DNA of 64,000 bases from Atrina japonica (GCA_030159075.1 BROG01000156.1:673501-737500), one strand, 5' to 3'; numbered from the stretch's first letter, positions 46,717 to 59,974 are shown. Numbers and translations: made by a program. Notes: generated by a model from the sequence alone, not told the origin.

Positions 46717-47145
46717 AGGGGCTCAGTCACCACAATTACTCAATGCTCAAGCTCAACTTTTATTTTAACATTTTGGAGGCCAGTAGCCTGCTGTGGTGTT
46801 ATTTCATTTTTAGTATGTAACCTCACCAAAAATTTTTATTTTGTTTGAGAAAATTGCACATCATCTTAAGAATTATCTAAAACAATCCCCTCAAAAATCA
46901 TGTTCTAAACAGTTGAAATCATGCAATAGCCGGCTACTTGTCCAATAATGGGGGAAAAAAACTGAATAAATATGTTGAGTATGTGGCGAGTTTGCACTCA
47001 AAATTTTTTTAATATTTCTGAAGTATTCTTACTATACAAATAATGTCCATTTGCAGTATATGTTTTAGTTTTTTGTGTCTTTACCTTAAAATCATGAAAA
47101 TGATTTGAGCTTGAGTACTGAGCAAATTTAGTGACTTCAGCCCCT
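46717..47145. mobile_element. MITE family I, copy 2 (about 429 bp)
   Basis: The left end 'ggggctcagtcaccacaatt' then 'actcaatgctcaagctcaac' and the right end 'gagcttgagtactgagcaaa' then 'tttagtgacttcagcccc' are inverted repeats. The interior differs considerably from the 20899 copy, including 'gccagtagcctgctgtggtg'. Confidence 0.8.
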
Positions 47146-47376
47146 AGTCTCAGAAAAGGTGCTACTTGTGTTAGGTGTGTTAGGTAAGTCCTAACTACAT
47201 GTATATAAGCAGTACGTCACATAATGCATTTCTCAGCAACGTAACCATTGTTTGGTTTTACTAAAGACACCTAAGTGACCACTTTGTCTATTATTTCTGT
47301 GTGTGGTTTGTGCAGGTTTGACTGTATCTGACAAATATAGTCAAACTTTGATTATAAATCTGACTGTATGACCTAC

Positions 47377-48747
47377 CTGCACTTTGTGTTCTCCCACAAC
47401 GAATCCTAGAACAGCTGTGCGACGCTCCCCAAGTTCCTCTATTTTTACCACAGTACTTGAATCAATTTTGAGATCATTACTTATTTCTGCACTTTGTACA
47501 AAGTCCTCTGTCTGCAAATCTTCAACACGTTTTAAGTCCCCATTGGTTAACTGGATAATAGATCCTTTCATAAAATGAGGCGGGTAATGTAGTTGTGGGG
47601 AGGGGGAAATGGACACGGTTGACTGAGTGGCAAAGTTTCCTGATGATACTTCCCCCATGGAATGTGGAGATTTAGTAGATCCACTATGATTAGTTTTTGA
47701 TCTTTTCTGAACTGGCTCCTGAGAGGAGTGTTGACCTATCTGAGAGGAATATCGCGAGTCAACGACAGAACTTTGTACAGTGCTATCTGAAGGCCGGGTT
47801 AAAATCCTATGTTTTAAACTACCTTCTTTACCGGTAGGCACTTTGTAATTAAGGTCTTTACTAGATATTGAATCTCTTCGCGGTGGATCTTTAAATGATA
47901 CAGATTTTCCTCCTGACATTTCAACTGAAAGACTATGTGCTCTCTCCTCTTTTATATGCGATAAATATTCCTGATCCGTAAGGATCTTTCTGTCTCTACT
48001 ATCAGATCTACTCGATTTCAAATCACACACGCTTAAGTCCCCTTGACTGACGGGGGCGTTACCAGATGTCATTGGTGAATGCTGAGGCCCTGCCTCTGGT
48101 ACAGGAGATACAGAGGCCGACATGGACCTCTGATGTGGGACCCCAAGCAGAGAATACTGTGAAACATGTCCATAGGTATTGCGAGGTAACTGTGTATGAG
48201 TTGCCTGTTGTACCTGGCTACCCATACTCTGCAGTACAGCCGAATAAGATTCTATATGTGGAAAGTGTGGATTAGCGAGGAGTGAGCGAGAATACTGATA
48301 CTGCGGATAATATGTCCCAAAGGGTGACACAGATTGTAGATGTGATCCCTGTACAGAAGACGACCCTCCGTGTCCACCTTGTAATCCAGAATACGGCGTG
48401 ATGGAACCACTGTTACCACCACCCCCACCTGTTGATGAATAAAGTGTAGAGATTTGACCGCTATTTCCCGATAAAAGTCTTTGGGTTGGATCATTCAATG
48501 TCATGGGTGGTCTAAACACCCCAGTCATACTTCCTGGAGACGATGCGGATGCTAACATTGCTGTTGATCGAGATGATGGTTCATGTACTTGAGAAGTAAC
48601 ATGACTACTTTTCATGCCCTCTGGTGGCCTATGTATTGCCCCTTGACTTGAAGCCACATCTGCTAACCACGATAAATTTTCACCATTATTTCCCGAAGAA
48701 CTACCTGTCATTCTATTTCTCTCATACCCATTGTTTTTTGTATTCAT
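47377..48747 (-). CDS. ATXN1: Ataxin-1 homologue, main coding exon (N-terminal region and AXH first half)
   Basis: Codes residues 1-457. The start ATG is at 48747; an in-frame TAG lies 19 codons upstream with no other ATG between. The exon ends CAG|GTAGGT. Residues about 140-186 (GTYYPQYQYSRSLLANP, then IESYSAVLQSMGS) match the stretch just before polyQ in vertebrate ataxin-1; here QVQQATHTQ follows instead of a glutamine tract. The middle is serine-rich and disordered. Residues 387-457 (PPHFMKGSIIQLTNGDLKRV, EDFVQSAEISNDLKIDSS) are the first half of AXH. The expected role is a nuclear, RNA- or Capicua-binding transcriptional co-repressor. The protein is 614 residues against about 815 in human. 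Met13 has a better initiation context and is an alternative start. Confidence 0.95.
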
Positions 48748-49070
48748 CCGCCTTTCTGAAAGACCAACATCTCTGATTATGTTGCTTATTCCATGTTCAT
48801 GCTATATTTGTATATATTTCTCCTGCTTCAAATTTGATTCTTCACAAGAACAGCAGTTATCTCCCTTGTTCCGTTGTAAAATCACAGCGGAAGAAACAAA
48901 ACTTGAATCAGATGAATTTGGCACATGTGAAATCCATTTATACTTCCTGTATATGTATACATCTAACACACACTATTAAGTTATCCATTGGTCTGTCTCT
49001 GTTTACTCCCGTGTGTCTTGGTGACTAGGAGTGAGCTTGCAGCTGTATCTTTGTCATTATCTTGAGTCTG
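48748..49070 (-). other. Probable ataxin-1 5' UTR part of the exon
   Basis: On the minus strand a good acceptor, 'ttttgtatttccag', ends at about 49068, and a weaker one, 'ttggtctttcag', ends at 48756. Either would place the start codon near the beginning of an exon whose 5' part is untranslated, as in vertebrate ATXN1, where several untranslated exons precede. Short frames here show no resemblance to known proteins. Confidence 0.4.
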
Positions 49071-49144
49071 GAAATACAAAATAATAGAGAATGTTAAATG
49101 TTTATATATTGTGTATCTAAATTCTGTTCATAATATGGTAGACA

Positions 49145-49377
49145 CAGTCACACACATAAGACACGCACAAACATAAGACACACACACACACATCATCTTC
49201 TTACACACACACACACACACACACACTTCTTCTTACACACATACACACACACGTCATCTTCTTACACACATACACACACACACGCCATCCTTTTACATAC
49301 ACATTCTTATGTCTTCCTCCCACGCACACACAAAACACATGCATGCACTCACACACACACAAATGTCTTCACACATT

Positions 49378-49408
<31 letters not shown>

Positions 49409-49445
49409 GAGAGAGAGAGATAAAGAGACAGACAGAGAGAGGGAC

Positions 49446-49478
<33 letters not shown>

Positions 49479-49480
49479 TA
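49145..49480 (+). repeat. (CA)n, (GA)n and (GACA)n microsatellite block
   Basis: CA-rich from 49145 to 49397, then TA, GA and a clean (GACA)n run at about 49450-49490. The frames at 49293-49554 are its products. It abuts the family-A copy at 49480. Confidence 0.93.
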
Positions 49481-49720
49481 GACAGACAAAACTACACATA
49501 TGTTTCTATCCGTATCATCAGATGTTATTTATTTATATGTGTACACAAATTTAAAATTCACCCCACTTTTAACAATGTCATCAAATATATTGGATGACAT
49601 GAATGCCATTTAGAAATGTAGCTCCAGCGAAATTTCCGTATCCAACTATGTGCAATACGACATTACGTATTGCATGGGCGTATTGAACTCTGTATTGTAA
49701 CTATATGATTACACATGCAT
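49480..49720 (+). repeat. Dispersed repeat family A with attached GACA microsatellite
   Basis: 'agacaaaactacacatatgt', 'tctatccgtatcatcagatg', 'ggatgacatgaatgccattt', 'gtagctccagcgaaatttcc', 'gtatccaactatgtgcaata', 'attacgtattgcatgggcgt' and 'attgaactctgtattgtaac'. It aligns block by block with 13190, 15985 and 8685-9050. The TTGTAGCG hairpin is absent in this copy. Confidence 0.85.
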
Positions 49721-49860
49721 GTTATATATATATACGACATATATATTGCATATATATATATATATTATATATATATTACACATATATTATATATATATAT
49801 ATATATACACACACATACATACATATACATATACACACATACATGTGTGTGAATGTATAT
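49721..49860. repeat. (TA)n/(CA)n microsatellite
   Basis: Alternating TATA and ACACAT runs directly after the family-A copy. The frame at 49719-50003 begins in it. Confidence 0.93.
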
Positions 49861-50849
49861 CGGTGAGTGTATCTCACATCAGTAAATATATCATATTCAT
49901 TGAACACATAAATCCAATATCTGCTAACATTTTTACACATTTTTTGTCTATACACCCGTTCTTTATATCTTCTTCATTACATGTACATCAATTTAACAGT
50001 TAAGAGGACATCTTAATCAATTCTATTATTTATGCTATAATTGATCCAATAACCTCATTGACTCATAGTCATAGAATAGGGCTAAATACCAAAGGTGAGA
50101 ATAGGAACTGTTACAAGAAAAACTAAATCCAAAACCAGGCATCGAAAGGCAAAAAAAGATATTTTAATTATCCTTTTTTCTATTAATCTGACATTTAGTT
50201 TGGTCTATGGACCTCCATTGTGCTCAGGGCTGGGGGTAGAAGGTTGATCACAACATAATTCATGTACATGTATGTTACGGTTCCATACACATCAAATTTA
50301 CATACACACATACCGATATGCTGCTAAACTGATCCATTTTAATGTTATGTTGTAAAAAAAACACTGAAAGTGCAATAAAACTATGAAGTTATGTGGATCA
50401 AAATACTCTTTACAAAGATAAGATTTGGTTCTGAAAATGCCACACTTCATAAGAAGCATTCCATATATGTTCACCAAGGGAAAAAGAAAAACATATTACA
50501 TGTACTTACATGAAATGTACATCACAATCTGTGTAGCTTTCTATCACTATTAAATATCTGTTTACAAACTACCTGTTGTAGGTAGTATAAATTGCACATG
50601 ACTTTAATTTTAAAATATTCCACTTAAAGGTCAATGGCATCAGACGAAAATGACAGATCTATTCTCATGCAAAATTTAAATATCTGTACACTGAATGTAT
50701 TTATTTGAAACACATGCTATTGGACTGTCAATGTGTTGCTTGATTATGTACAGATTGCATAATACATGGAATGCTTAGAGTTTAGGTGGGAGGTTGTGTG
50801 TCAGATTTCAGATGAAATGGATTTTACAACTCTCAGGGTGAAATGTATT

Positions 50850-51190
<341 letters not shown>

Positions 51191-51409
51191 TTATACATTT
51201 ACAAGCAATTTGAAGGACATAAATTTAATACCTAAAAATCATCCGTTTCAGTACATTCTAAGTTTTTCTTCGGAAATATAATCTATTACTCAGAACTTTT
51301 GGATGTTACTGGTCCACTTGGAAGGTAGCAATGATCTAAACAATTTAAGATTATTCTTTTTCAAAAACAAGGACATATGAATTATCAAGTATAATTAGCT
51401 ATCAAGATC

Positions 51410-51600
51410 GATACAGTAGAACGTGTCTTGAGAGACCACTGTCATGAAAGACCACATGTTTTTTGAGACCCACAATTTGAAAACCACTTGGTTTAATAAC
51501 TATGAAAATAAAACCTTTTTTGAGGGACCACCTGTCTTGAGAAACCACTTTTCAGTGGCATAAAGGGTGGTCTCTTAAGACAGGTCACACTGTACCTTAT
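51410..51600. mobile_element. Family F MITE, uninterrupted copy (about 190 bp)
   Basis: 'tacagtagaacgtgtcttga' plus 'gagaccac' at the left and 'ggtggtctcttaagacaggt' plus 'cacactgta' at the right. The interior repeats 'gaaagaccac', 'gaaaaccacttgg' and 'ccacctgtcttgagaaacca'. The TA-flanked CAGT ends suggest a Tc1/pogo-type relative. Confidence 0.8.
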
Positions 51601-52224
51601 TAATTGGCCCCATCTTTTTTACTAAAAGTCGTCAATCTGCCATCAAATGGATACGCATTTCAGCGACATATTTTTATTATTTTCCATATATTCCAACTAT
51701 TTTGAGATCATAAAAAAGTCATTTGGTGCACATGGATACAGACGTCCTATATAAATGTTCTACTAGGTTTAACCAGACTTTATATTAAATTCCTTGAACT
51801 GCTAAAAAAAAAAACGAGAGAAAATGGCATGGGTACACTTTACCTGTGTCTGAGTCAGATAATTAATGTGGTTGAGATCAAACTTGCACTGCGACAACTT
51901 CAAATATTTTGACAAATGAACAAACAAACATATGGCATAAGAAGCTCCAGGAAAGCTTTATTTGTTGTGTGGAGTGCATGTAAGCTTCTTCATGTACCAG
52001 AAATAGTCTTTTTCTTTGGAAATAGATGTGTACCAAAATACATCATGACAGACCTATACATATGCAAAATTTAATGTAAACATATTTTATTGAAAAAATA
52101 GGATTGGGCATAGTTCTTACAGCTCGGAGGGTGCTTTTGGGATAATACAGTATGTGTATGATTAGAAATAACACATGATGACTGAACATTTATACAATTT
52201 ATAAATATTGAAAGAAAAAAAAAA

Positions 52225-52258
52225 GAAAAAAAAAAGAAAAAAATAACAATAATAATAA

Positions 52259-52305
<47 letters not shown>

Positions 52306-52345
52306 ATTAATTAATAAATAAATAAGTAAATAAATAAATTAATGA
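52225..52345. repeat. A-rich run and (AAAT)n microsatellite
   Basis: (A)nG runs, then (AAT)n, then about 80 bp of (AAAT)n with a few AATT variants. Confidence 0.95.
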
Positions 52346-52929
52346 GCAGTACAAAGACAAAGTTTAAGGCTAGGGTATACAAAAGCAGAAAAACAGAGAA
52401 GAGAAATGGATACTTTGGAAGAATCTGGTTGCAATGATTGTCCCCTAGTTGATGCTGAACCTTCATGTGTTGGCAAAGTTCAAATATCTGTAAACCAATG
52501 GTATTTATTTGAAACAAATCATAAAAAAGATCAATCTTTCAAAAATATTGACTAAATATCACTCATCATTCATCCGGAAGCAGTAAATATTTGACCCAGC
52601 AGTCACATCTATCTCCATTTTGAAAGTAAACATGGTTCTTCTATATGGGAAAACCAAGCATTGAGATGGTTTGTTTATATCAGTATATTATGATCCAAGT
52701 GTTTTTATCTTTTATTTTTAATCAGATGTCACCAGCTCTAGGTGGGTAAACATATATCCAGATACAGATCTATGTCATACATGTATAAACTCTGACCAAA
52801 GCAATGAGATGTCAGCAAGGATTGTTTAGTTTTCCAGTGCTAAAACATCATATAATGTAAACAAGGCCTGATATCAATATATTGCAGTTCCATACACTCA
52901 AAAGTAGAAGACATAGGGATCATATGAGT

Positions 52930-53115
52930 CACCTATCTACAGTGAAACTTGTATATGACAACCTCCATAGAGACACAAGAAATAGAGAGGTGATCTTTAT
53001 ACAGTGGTTGATTTGTACAGAAATGGTACTATTGGGGACAGCTAAACACAGTCTTTGTGAACAGGTGGTCTTTATACACAGGTGGTCGCTAAAGCAGGTT
53101 TTACTGTATATTGAT
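52930..53115 (+). mobile_element. MITE related to family F (CAGTGAAACTTG type), copy 1
   Basis: 'tacagtgaaacttgtatatg' at the left and 'gtcgctaaagcaggttttac' plus 'tgta' at the right. The interior has 'gaggtgatctttatacagtg', 'ttgatttgtacagaaatggt' and 'ggtggtctttatacacaggt'. The frame at 52882-53187 is derived from it. Confidence 0.75.
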
Positions 53116-53345
53116 GTAGTGTATGCCAGGAAATTTTTGCCCTTTTCAATCAGAAAACTTATTTACCCCATTTTAGATTCGCCTTAGTCACACAGATGTC
53201 ATGCACCTTAATGCTTTAATTAGTTAGCTTGAAAATTCCGCCTTCATTTTAAATTGCCCACAGTGGCGAAAAAAAGCAAAAAATTAAACAATAGGCAAAA
53301 GTTAAAGTTAACAAGTAAACAGTATATGTATATATATATATACAC

Positions 53346-53427
53346 TATCCCCTGAAAAACAATGGACTTTTCTGTAAAACAATGACTTAGACCAGTCCAA
53401 ATGTATCCTTAGGGTTGAATAAGTTAA
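53346..53427. mobile_element. Family D short element, copy 7 (left end lost)
   Basis: 'atcccctgaaaaacaatgg' to 'agggttgaataagttaa'. The left TTAACTCAT is replaced by a TA microsatellite. Confidence 0.75.
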
Positions 53428-53624
53428 CAATGACTGACAACCCACATGAACTACTCCAGGAAAAGACACTGATAGATTTCCCATCTGAAAGTTCAAGAAA
53501 GCAATTTTGATCTTTATAGGGCAACTTTTTTGCCCAAGTCTTCTTCTAGCTTAAAAATGAAAAGTACTGGATATATGATTTGCCATTTACAGGTGCCATT
53601 TACTCTCACAAGACAAGTGGTATT

Positions 53625-53715
53625 CCATAAGAGGTTTTTAGTACAGAATTATTAAACTGAATTGTTTTCAGAATGTGGTCTTAAAAGACAGGTGGTCTTT
53701 CGTGACAGTGGTATC
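53625..53715 (-). mobile_element. Family F MITE fragment
   Basis: 'cagaatgtggtcttaaaaga' and 'caggtggtctttcgtgacag' are a reverse-oriented piece of the family-F interior. Confidence 0.65.
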
Positions 53716-54309
53716 AAGTTAAAGATATAATTTTGAATGTTATGACTGCTGGGTTAGGGTTTCACAAATGCAATTCAAACCTTATATTTACATGCATTCG
53801 ACATATTTTTCCATTGCAGGGACATTTAGTCCATGTTGCTAAGGTGAATAGCAACGGCTTACTGTATCTACATGACGAATAACAAAATGGTCCATGTTAT
53901 TTTGTAATTTCCTTAATTATACACAAGTCTCACAAGTCGTTCCATTTCATGTATGTATATAGGCCTACATACGTGGATCACTAGAGGAATCAATTTCCAA
54001 TATGCAAGTATGACGGAAATATGTCTTAACATAGAGTAAATAGGAGAACATGTAAATATATCCATGCCTTTGTAGATTGGTAAAACAATTTTACATAACA
54101 CCCACATCATGTGCATACAGCATTTCACCTTGTTTATATAACGTGCGCTTTGAAATGCAAAAGTTCAGAAATAATAGAACCTATCACTAGATATATCGTG
54201 GGATGGAAAATTCTCAACCACAAGGAGCAAGGCCATAGCCTAGTGCATCATTTGTTTTGTCTGTACTAGTTCTAAGTCCTAATGCTTTTTGCAACTCAAA
54301 CATTCCTTT

Positions 54310-54525
54310 ACTTTTACAGTCACCCGAGTGTAATACAACCCACTTGTATATATAACGACCTCCTTACAGACACAACAAAACCCGTCTTTACAGGGAGGAG
54401 ATCTTTATATACAGGTTGATTTGTACACAAATGGTATTATTAGGGACAGCAAAACAGCAGTCTTGTGACCAGGTGGTCTTTATACACAGGTGGTTGCTAA
54501 GGCAGTTTTAACAGTTACTGTACAC
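54310..54525 (+). mobile_element. MITE related to family F, copy 2 of the 52930 type
   Basis: 'acttgtatatataacgacct', 'ggaggagatctttatataca', 'ttgatttgtacacaaatggt', 'ggtggtctttatacacaggt' and 'ttgctaaggcagttttaaca' keep the same order as at 52930-53115. Confidence 0.8.
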
Positions 54526-55245
54526 AAAAATTACCACTTCAGCCAACCACTAACTAACCTAGATATAAACATATATACTGTTATACAAATTGTTGGTGGT
54601 TTATCAACCAATTTATGACCGTAGTTTTAAAATCTGTACATAAAAAATTTCCGCGACAGCCATTCATGGTCAATTTTCAAAGTGTTGTATTTTACCAACC
54701 AAGTTACAACAACAAATTTATCTGTTACAAAAAATTAGGAAGCAGTCATGAATACTATTAAATTGGTGTGAACTTTATCAACAGCCACAATCAAAATGCA
54801 TAACTCAATTTGGTGTCTCCGTAACAACAATTAAAATAATAATCAAATGAGACCTGATGAATACTGTAAATTTAAGAACCCTATCTGAGAAAGATTCAGT
54901 GAAAAATCAATGACGACCTTCTTGTTACTGCAGTCATTTTTACCTTCTTTACTTCTTTTTCCGTGAGTCTGGTATCTAGGTCAGCGATAATGATGGTTGT
55001 GGAAATTCATAAATAATAATTATCATTCTGATTATTGCACTAATCATCTAAGATTAGGGTTATTTATCTTGAAATAAAATCTAGGACGTGTAAAGCGTAC
55101 CACAATTACAACATCAAAATATCCCGACATAGCGGATATGATTTTATGTTTTAAAATATTCCAGTTTGCTGTTGATGACAGAATATATGCATATTAAAGA
55201 GGTGGATATCTTCTGTCTCTCTTGAGTTCAGAGAGAAAGACAGTA

Positions 55246-55570
<325 letters not shown>

Positions 55571-56760
55571 AACATATTGTCATGTTCCCTCTCTTTATGT
55601 CAGAGTTCATAATTGTTGTTATATTGATATTTTGTCATACCAAGAAATGCTTACTGAGATGGTGATGTCACCAACCACAGATGAAGTGTCACAAATTCTG
55701 ACTTGTGCAATGACCTAAAGTGCGGGTACTGTAATGCGCCATGTGAAATATTGTGGAGCCATTTCTTAGCCTACTTCAATAGAATTTTCACTATTTAACA
55801 AAGGAATGAACACATGTAGTATCATTATATATTTTGATTTTAATTTCTGAATTAAAAATTAGAAGATTTACCTATTTAAACACAAAGTTTATTTTTTCTG
55901 TGAACATTCCCTATTGGTGTAAGTAAAATTGTGATACCCAATTTTTACCTTTTGCTTAAATTGTCAAATTTTTTAAATTACAAATCAAAAAAGCGATGAA
56001 ACTTGGAAACATTCTCTGTTTAATGATGAAAATTCTATTCAAATGCGATAAGAAATGACTTCACAATATTTTATTGAAAAATTGTGGTTTTCTGTAAGAA
56101 AAATAATGTCTGTAAACTTCTGGCAAGTCGCTGTATAATTTTCATCATGACTTTTATCTATGGTATTCAGCAGCATTATATGTTTATGACATAAAATGCA
56201 TGTATGCGCCTAATGTTTTTAAAAAAAAAAAAAAAACCATTTGATGCGATCCTGTGACAGAATTAAGCACATTAGATGAAAATTAGTATTCCGGGAGGTA
56301 TTAAATAATACATGGCTATACTATACCTAATACAATAACAATGAATTCCACCAGACACACTCCCACGCAACAGTGAGTGCAACAAAAAGTTGTAGATTTC
56401 AGATCAATTGCAAAACCTGACACCATTGAAAGACCCAGATCAAAATACAATAGACAACAGAAGCCAAAAAAAAAAAATCAAATTACTGCGCCGAGTATTG
56501 ACAAGAGCTGTGTTACTCACATTAATAGAAAATTCAGAGTTATAATGATACATGATTTACTGCCCTAATGGGACTACTACATTTCCTGACCCGAATGTGT
56601 AGGTACAAAGCTGCAGTTAGTGTGTAGGTAGTTGTCACATCAAATCCCAATGTAGACTTAAACATTTTTTCGAATTTCAGAAATATTTCTAGTGTACTAT
56701 TAAGATGTGAAACTGCACATTTTGGATACCTTTAAAAGCATATGATGTTCAGTGTCATAT
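55571..56760. other. Upstream non-coding stretch, nothing recognised
   Basis: 55650-55770 has loosely SINE-like phrases ('gatggtgatgtcaccaacca', 'cagatgaagtgtcaca') similar to the SINE at 21690 but too decayed to assign. No coding frame is convincing. Confidence 0.35.
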
Positions 56761-56765
56761 TATAC

Positions 56766-56893
56766 AATTATGGCCCTCTGTGGAGGAATATATCCTGGGA
56801 AGGGTTATTTTCTCCAGGGTGAAGCCCGGGGGAAATAACCTTTCCCAGGGAGACAATTCAGGATGTATCCTGACACACTGAGGGCCATAAATG
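56766..56893. mobile_element. Palindromic MITE, about 128 bp (TATGGCCCTC ends)
   Basis: 'ttatggccctctgtggagga' at the left and 'cacactgagggccataa' at the right. Inside, 'ctgggaagggttattttctc' pairs with 'ggaaataacctttcccaggg'. Almost the whole element folds on itself. Confidence 0.75.
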
Positions 56894-58322
56894 ATGTATT
56901 ATAATGAAATAAACAATATAAAAACAAAATTGAATGAGATTAATTAATATATTTGAGTACAACATTTTATCAACTTAATAAGGCATATGTAAAGCCTATG
57001 GAGAGGACGAGAGCATACATCAGCAGTTTTACATGTTCAGTGTTTTTTAATACGCAAATGCCCCGGTCATTCACTCATTGTTTTAAATACAATATTAAGT
57101 GGCTGACTGTTTCCTTTGGTGTTAAAACTTAATAGAATCCATGTGTTATGTATTAGTCCTGTATTAAATACAACATGATAGTTTTATGCTATACATTTTA
57201 CTCTATCTCAGCATTACCCAAAAAATGGATGCGCTATGTGATCGGGTTCAGTGTACAGTGCATTCAGTTTACATGCACGTGATATTTGCTGACAAAGGGT
57301 TATTTTCCTGGTATTATTCCCCGTTGTCAATGGCAGCAAAGGTATTTTACCACGGTCACATGATTACCTTGTTATTTCCCTCAGAGGTGGAGTTTTTGTG
57401 ACATATCCTTATTATCTTTGGTCATGTGACTGCTTTTAATCCAATGGTGAATAATTTAACAAACATGAGGTATAATAATAGGTTTTATGATAATAGTTGT
57501 GACTGTCATATTGACATAAGTCATATCATATCATGACATAGAACATATGTCAAAACACATATAAGTCATAATACACTAGTTTACATACAAATATGTGAGA
57601 GAGAGAGAGAGAGAGTGAGAAAGAGAGAGAGTTAAAAGTGAACATGCCAGATGTGTTCATATGTTGAAAAGACATTTAGCATAACTATGAAAGTGTATTA
57701 TGACTATAAAAACTTGAATATTTATATGTCTGTAGTAGATTTTATCAGAAAACTGTATGCATGACTGGACAAATAAGCATAAAGATGAACAGGTGCATGA
57801 TAGATTTCAACCTGTCGGGATATTAGCTATATCATCCTGTACATTATGTCATGAAAAAATATATATATACAAAACCACTAAAGCCAGACAGTGGAATTCT
57901 CAAATATCTGATCTGACCTTGACTCTAACAGCTGGCCCTGGGTCGCATTTGGTATGAAAATGGAGCCTTACTTTCAGGTCAAGAGCCTTACAGTATGTGT
58001 TGTTGAGAGCCTTTGTATCAGGTTGTGGAATGAGTAAATATTGAACTAGCTAATGTATGATATTTAAAGAAACGAAGAAAAGATATTCTACTGGCTTGAT
58101 CATTATCTGTCATACACACTTTACACTTACAAAGATGTGTAGAGGAATCTCCGATCCGACTATTTTCACAACTCTACATCCAAACAGGTTTAAGGCCTGA
58201 ATCAATGGAGGGTGTTTCAATATCAGTGTAAAGTTAATAAATCTAAGAAAAAACTTTCCTCCTCATATAAGGACTCATTTACATGTTTATCTATAACATC
58301 AGAAAAATACCCCCCCCCCCCC

Positions 58323-58384
58323 TTAACTCATCAAACCCTGAAAAACATCTGTAAATCAATAACTTAGTCCAGTCCAAATGTGTT
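58323..58384. mobile_element. Family D short element, copy 8 (truncated)
   Basis: TTAACTCATCAAACCCTGAA to 'cagtccaaatgtgtta'; shortened on both sides of the middle. It is preceded by a C homopolymer. Confidence 0.7.
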
Positions 58385-58975
58385 AGATCATGTCACATGC
58401 CATGGTAGATTTTCACATTATAAAAATCATGAAGCATTTATGCAACTTTCTACAAGCTGAAGGTATGGTTCTGTGTGTGTGTGTGCATGTGTGTGTGTGT
58501 GAGAGGTTGCCACGTTGACTCGAAGAATGTGACACAAAGGTCTTAATTATGACTGTACCTGACATCATAATCAATACTTTGATGTCTACTGTCAGTTTCT
58601 CTGTCTAACATTGTTAATTTCGCATTTAATGATCCTTTGCTTATACTCATACCGAACATACATGCTGCAGAATCGAAAAAATTCGTTCTGGTTTTAATTT
58701 CATTCATTAAGGAAATTTAAACCATTAGGAAATTTTACGCATATTATAGCCTACCTAGTAATAGTTATAGGTTCCTTTACAAACAGGCTTTTTATTTCTA
58801 CAAAATTTAATGTCAACAAATTTGTTTTATTTTCAAAACAAAGAAATTTTTACCAAACACAATTTTCTGATTCCACAGTTTATACAGACTGTATAACAGT
58901 GTCTTAGACAAATATGTAACTTAATATGTTTCTTTTATAATCAACCACAATCATCCATTTCCAACAGACATTTTG

Positions 58976-59065
58976 TTAACCAGTTTATCCCTAAAGACAC
59001 ATTGGACTGGTCTAAGTCATTGATTCACAGAAGAGTCCATTGATTTTCAAAGGTTAATGAGTTAA
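58976..59065. mobile_element. Family D short TTAA-ended element, copy 9
   Basis: 90 bp from TTAACCAGTTTATCCCTAAA to 'caaaggttaatgagttaa'. Confidence 0.8.
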
Positions 59066-59135
59066 TCTAAAAAACCATTTTCTCTATAAACATTTCTTAC
59101 TTTGATATTTCTCCCAAAATGAGACACTGCATTGG

Positions 59136-59440
59136 ATCCATTAAGCGCCCAGGGTGCTAGAAAAAATAGGAAAAAAAGGGTGGGCGCTTAATGGGATTAA
59201 TTAACAATCAATTTGATGTAAAACAGTTAATTAACAGTGGTAAAGTTGTTGTACATGTAGTTATTACAGAGGACACCTTTCAACATAATTCTGTTGCTGG
59301 GGGCTACAGATAAACTGTTACTTATGGTTTTTTCAGGTCCACATCTACTTTTTTAACCAGCTAGAAAAGAACCTTGATCATATGTTAAAAAGGGGAGGGG
59401 TGCTTATAGGAAATGGGCATTTAATGGGTCGAATACTTTT
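59136..59440. mobile_element. Inverted-repeat element with TTAAGCGCCCA ends
   Basis: 'ccattaagcgcccagggtgc' and 'gggtgggcgcttaatggg' are inverted only about 40 bp apart, and related 'ggggtgcttataggaaatgg' and 'gcatttaatgggtcgaatac' follow near 59395. This suggests the end region of a DNA transposon. The 115-residue frame from 59382 starts in it and shows no family resemblance. Confidence 0.5.
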
Positions 59441-59974
59441 GAAATCTCAGGGTATAGACCATTTCATGATAACTACGTTCCTACCAATTTCACCTGCACA
59501 CAAACACCTCCGAGTGATATCAAGAAGTTTCGTGCTAAAATATTTCATACCCAAAGACAAAAAGTACCCATTTAAAGACTTATTGTACCCTGTGTATGAT
59601 TTGAATTTCATTGGATATGATTTGTGTTGGGTACAAAACTTCTTGTTACCACTTGGAAATGTAATGTGTGCAGGTGAGATAAGCAGGAATGCAGCTATCG
59701 TGAAATCTTTGAAGTTTCATCTATTATGAATATCAATGTATTCTTAAGGAACAACTGCCTGGAAATGCTTGGTGTTAGATAGATAGAGAGAGGGAGGGAA
59801 AGAGAGATATGAGGTAGTCATAATTATCTTGCAGAGAGAGAGTAAGAGAGAGAGAGAGAGAGATATGAAATATAGCCAAAATTGTCTTGCAGTCATCTGT
59901 CAAAACAGGCTTATAATTAATTGAATGGTTTTCTAAATGTTGCATCACAAGTCAGATGGTATTTTATGAGATGT

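Larger units (their letters stand above)
40652..47376 (-). other. Ataxin-1 intron inside the AXH domain
   Basis: GTAGGT donor after 47377 and TGTAG acceptor before 40651 on the minus strand, phase 0, 6.7 kb. It contains two minisatellites, one SINE relic, a pogo-like MITE, a family-C repeat, two family-D elements, one SINE fragment, one MITE H and one MITE I. Confidence 0.85.

Noticed and set aside
59382..59729. 115-codon frame as a gene
   Set aside because: Begins in a transposon-end-like sequence, no recognisable family, no splice or promoter support.
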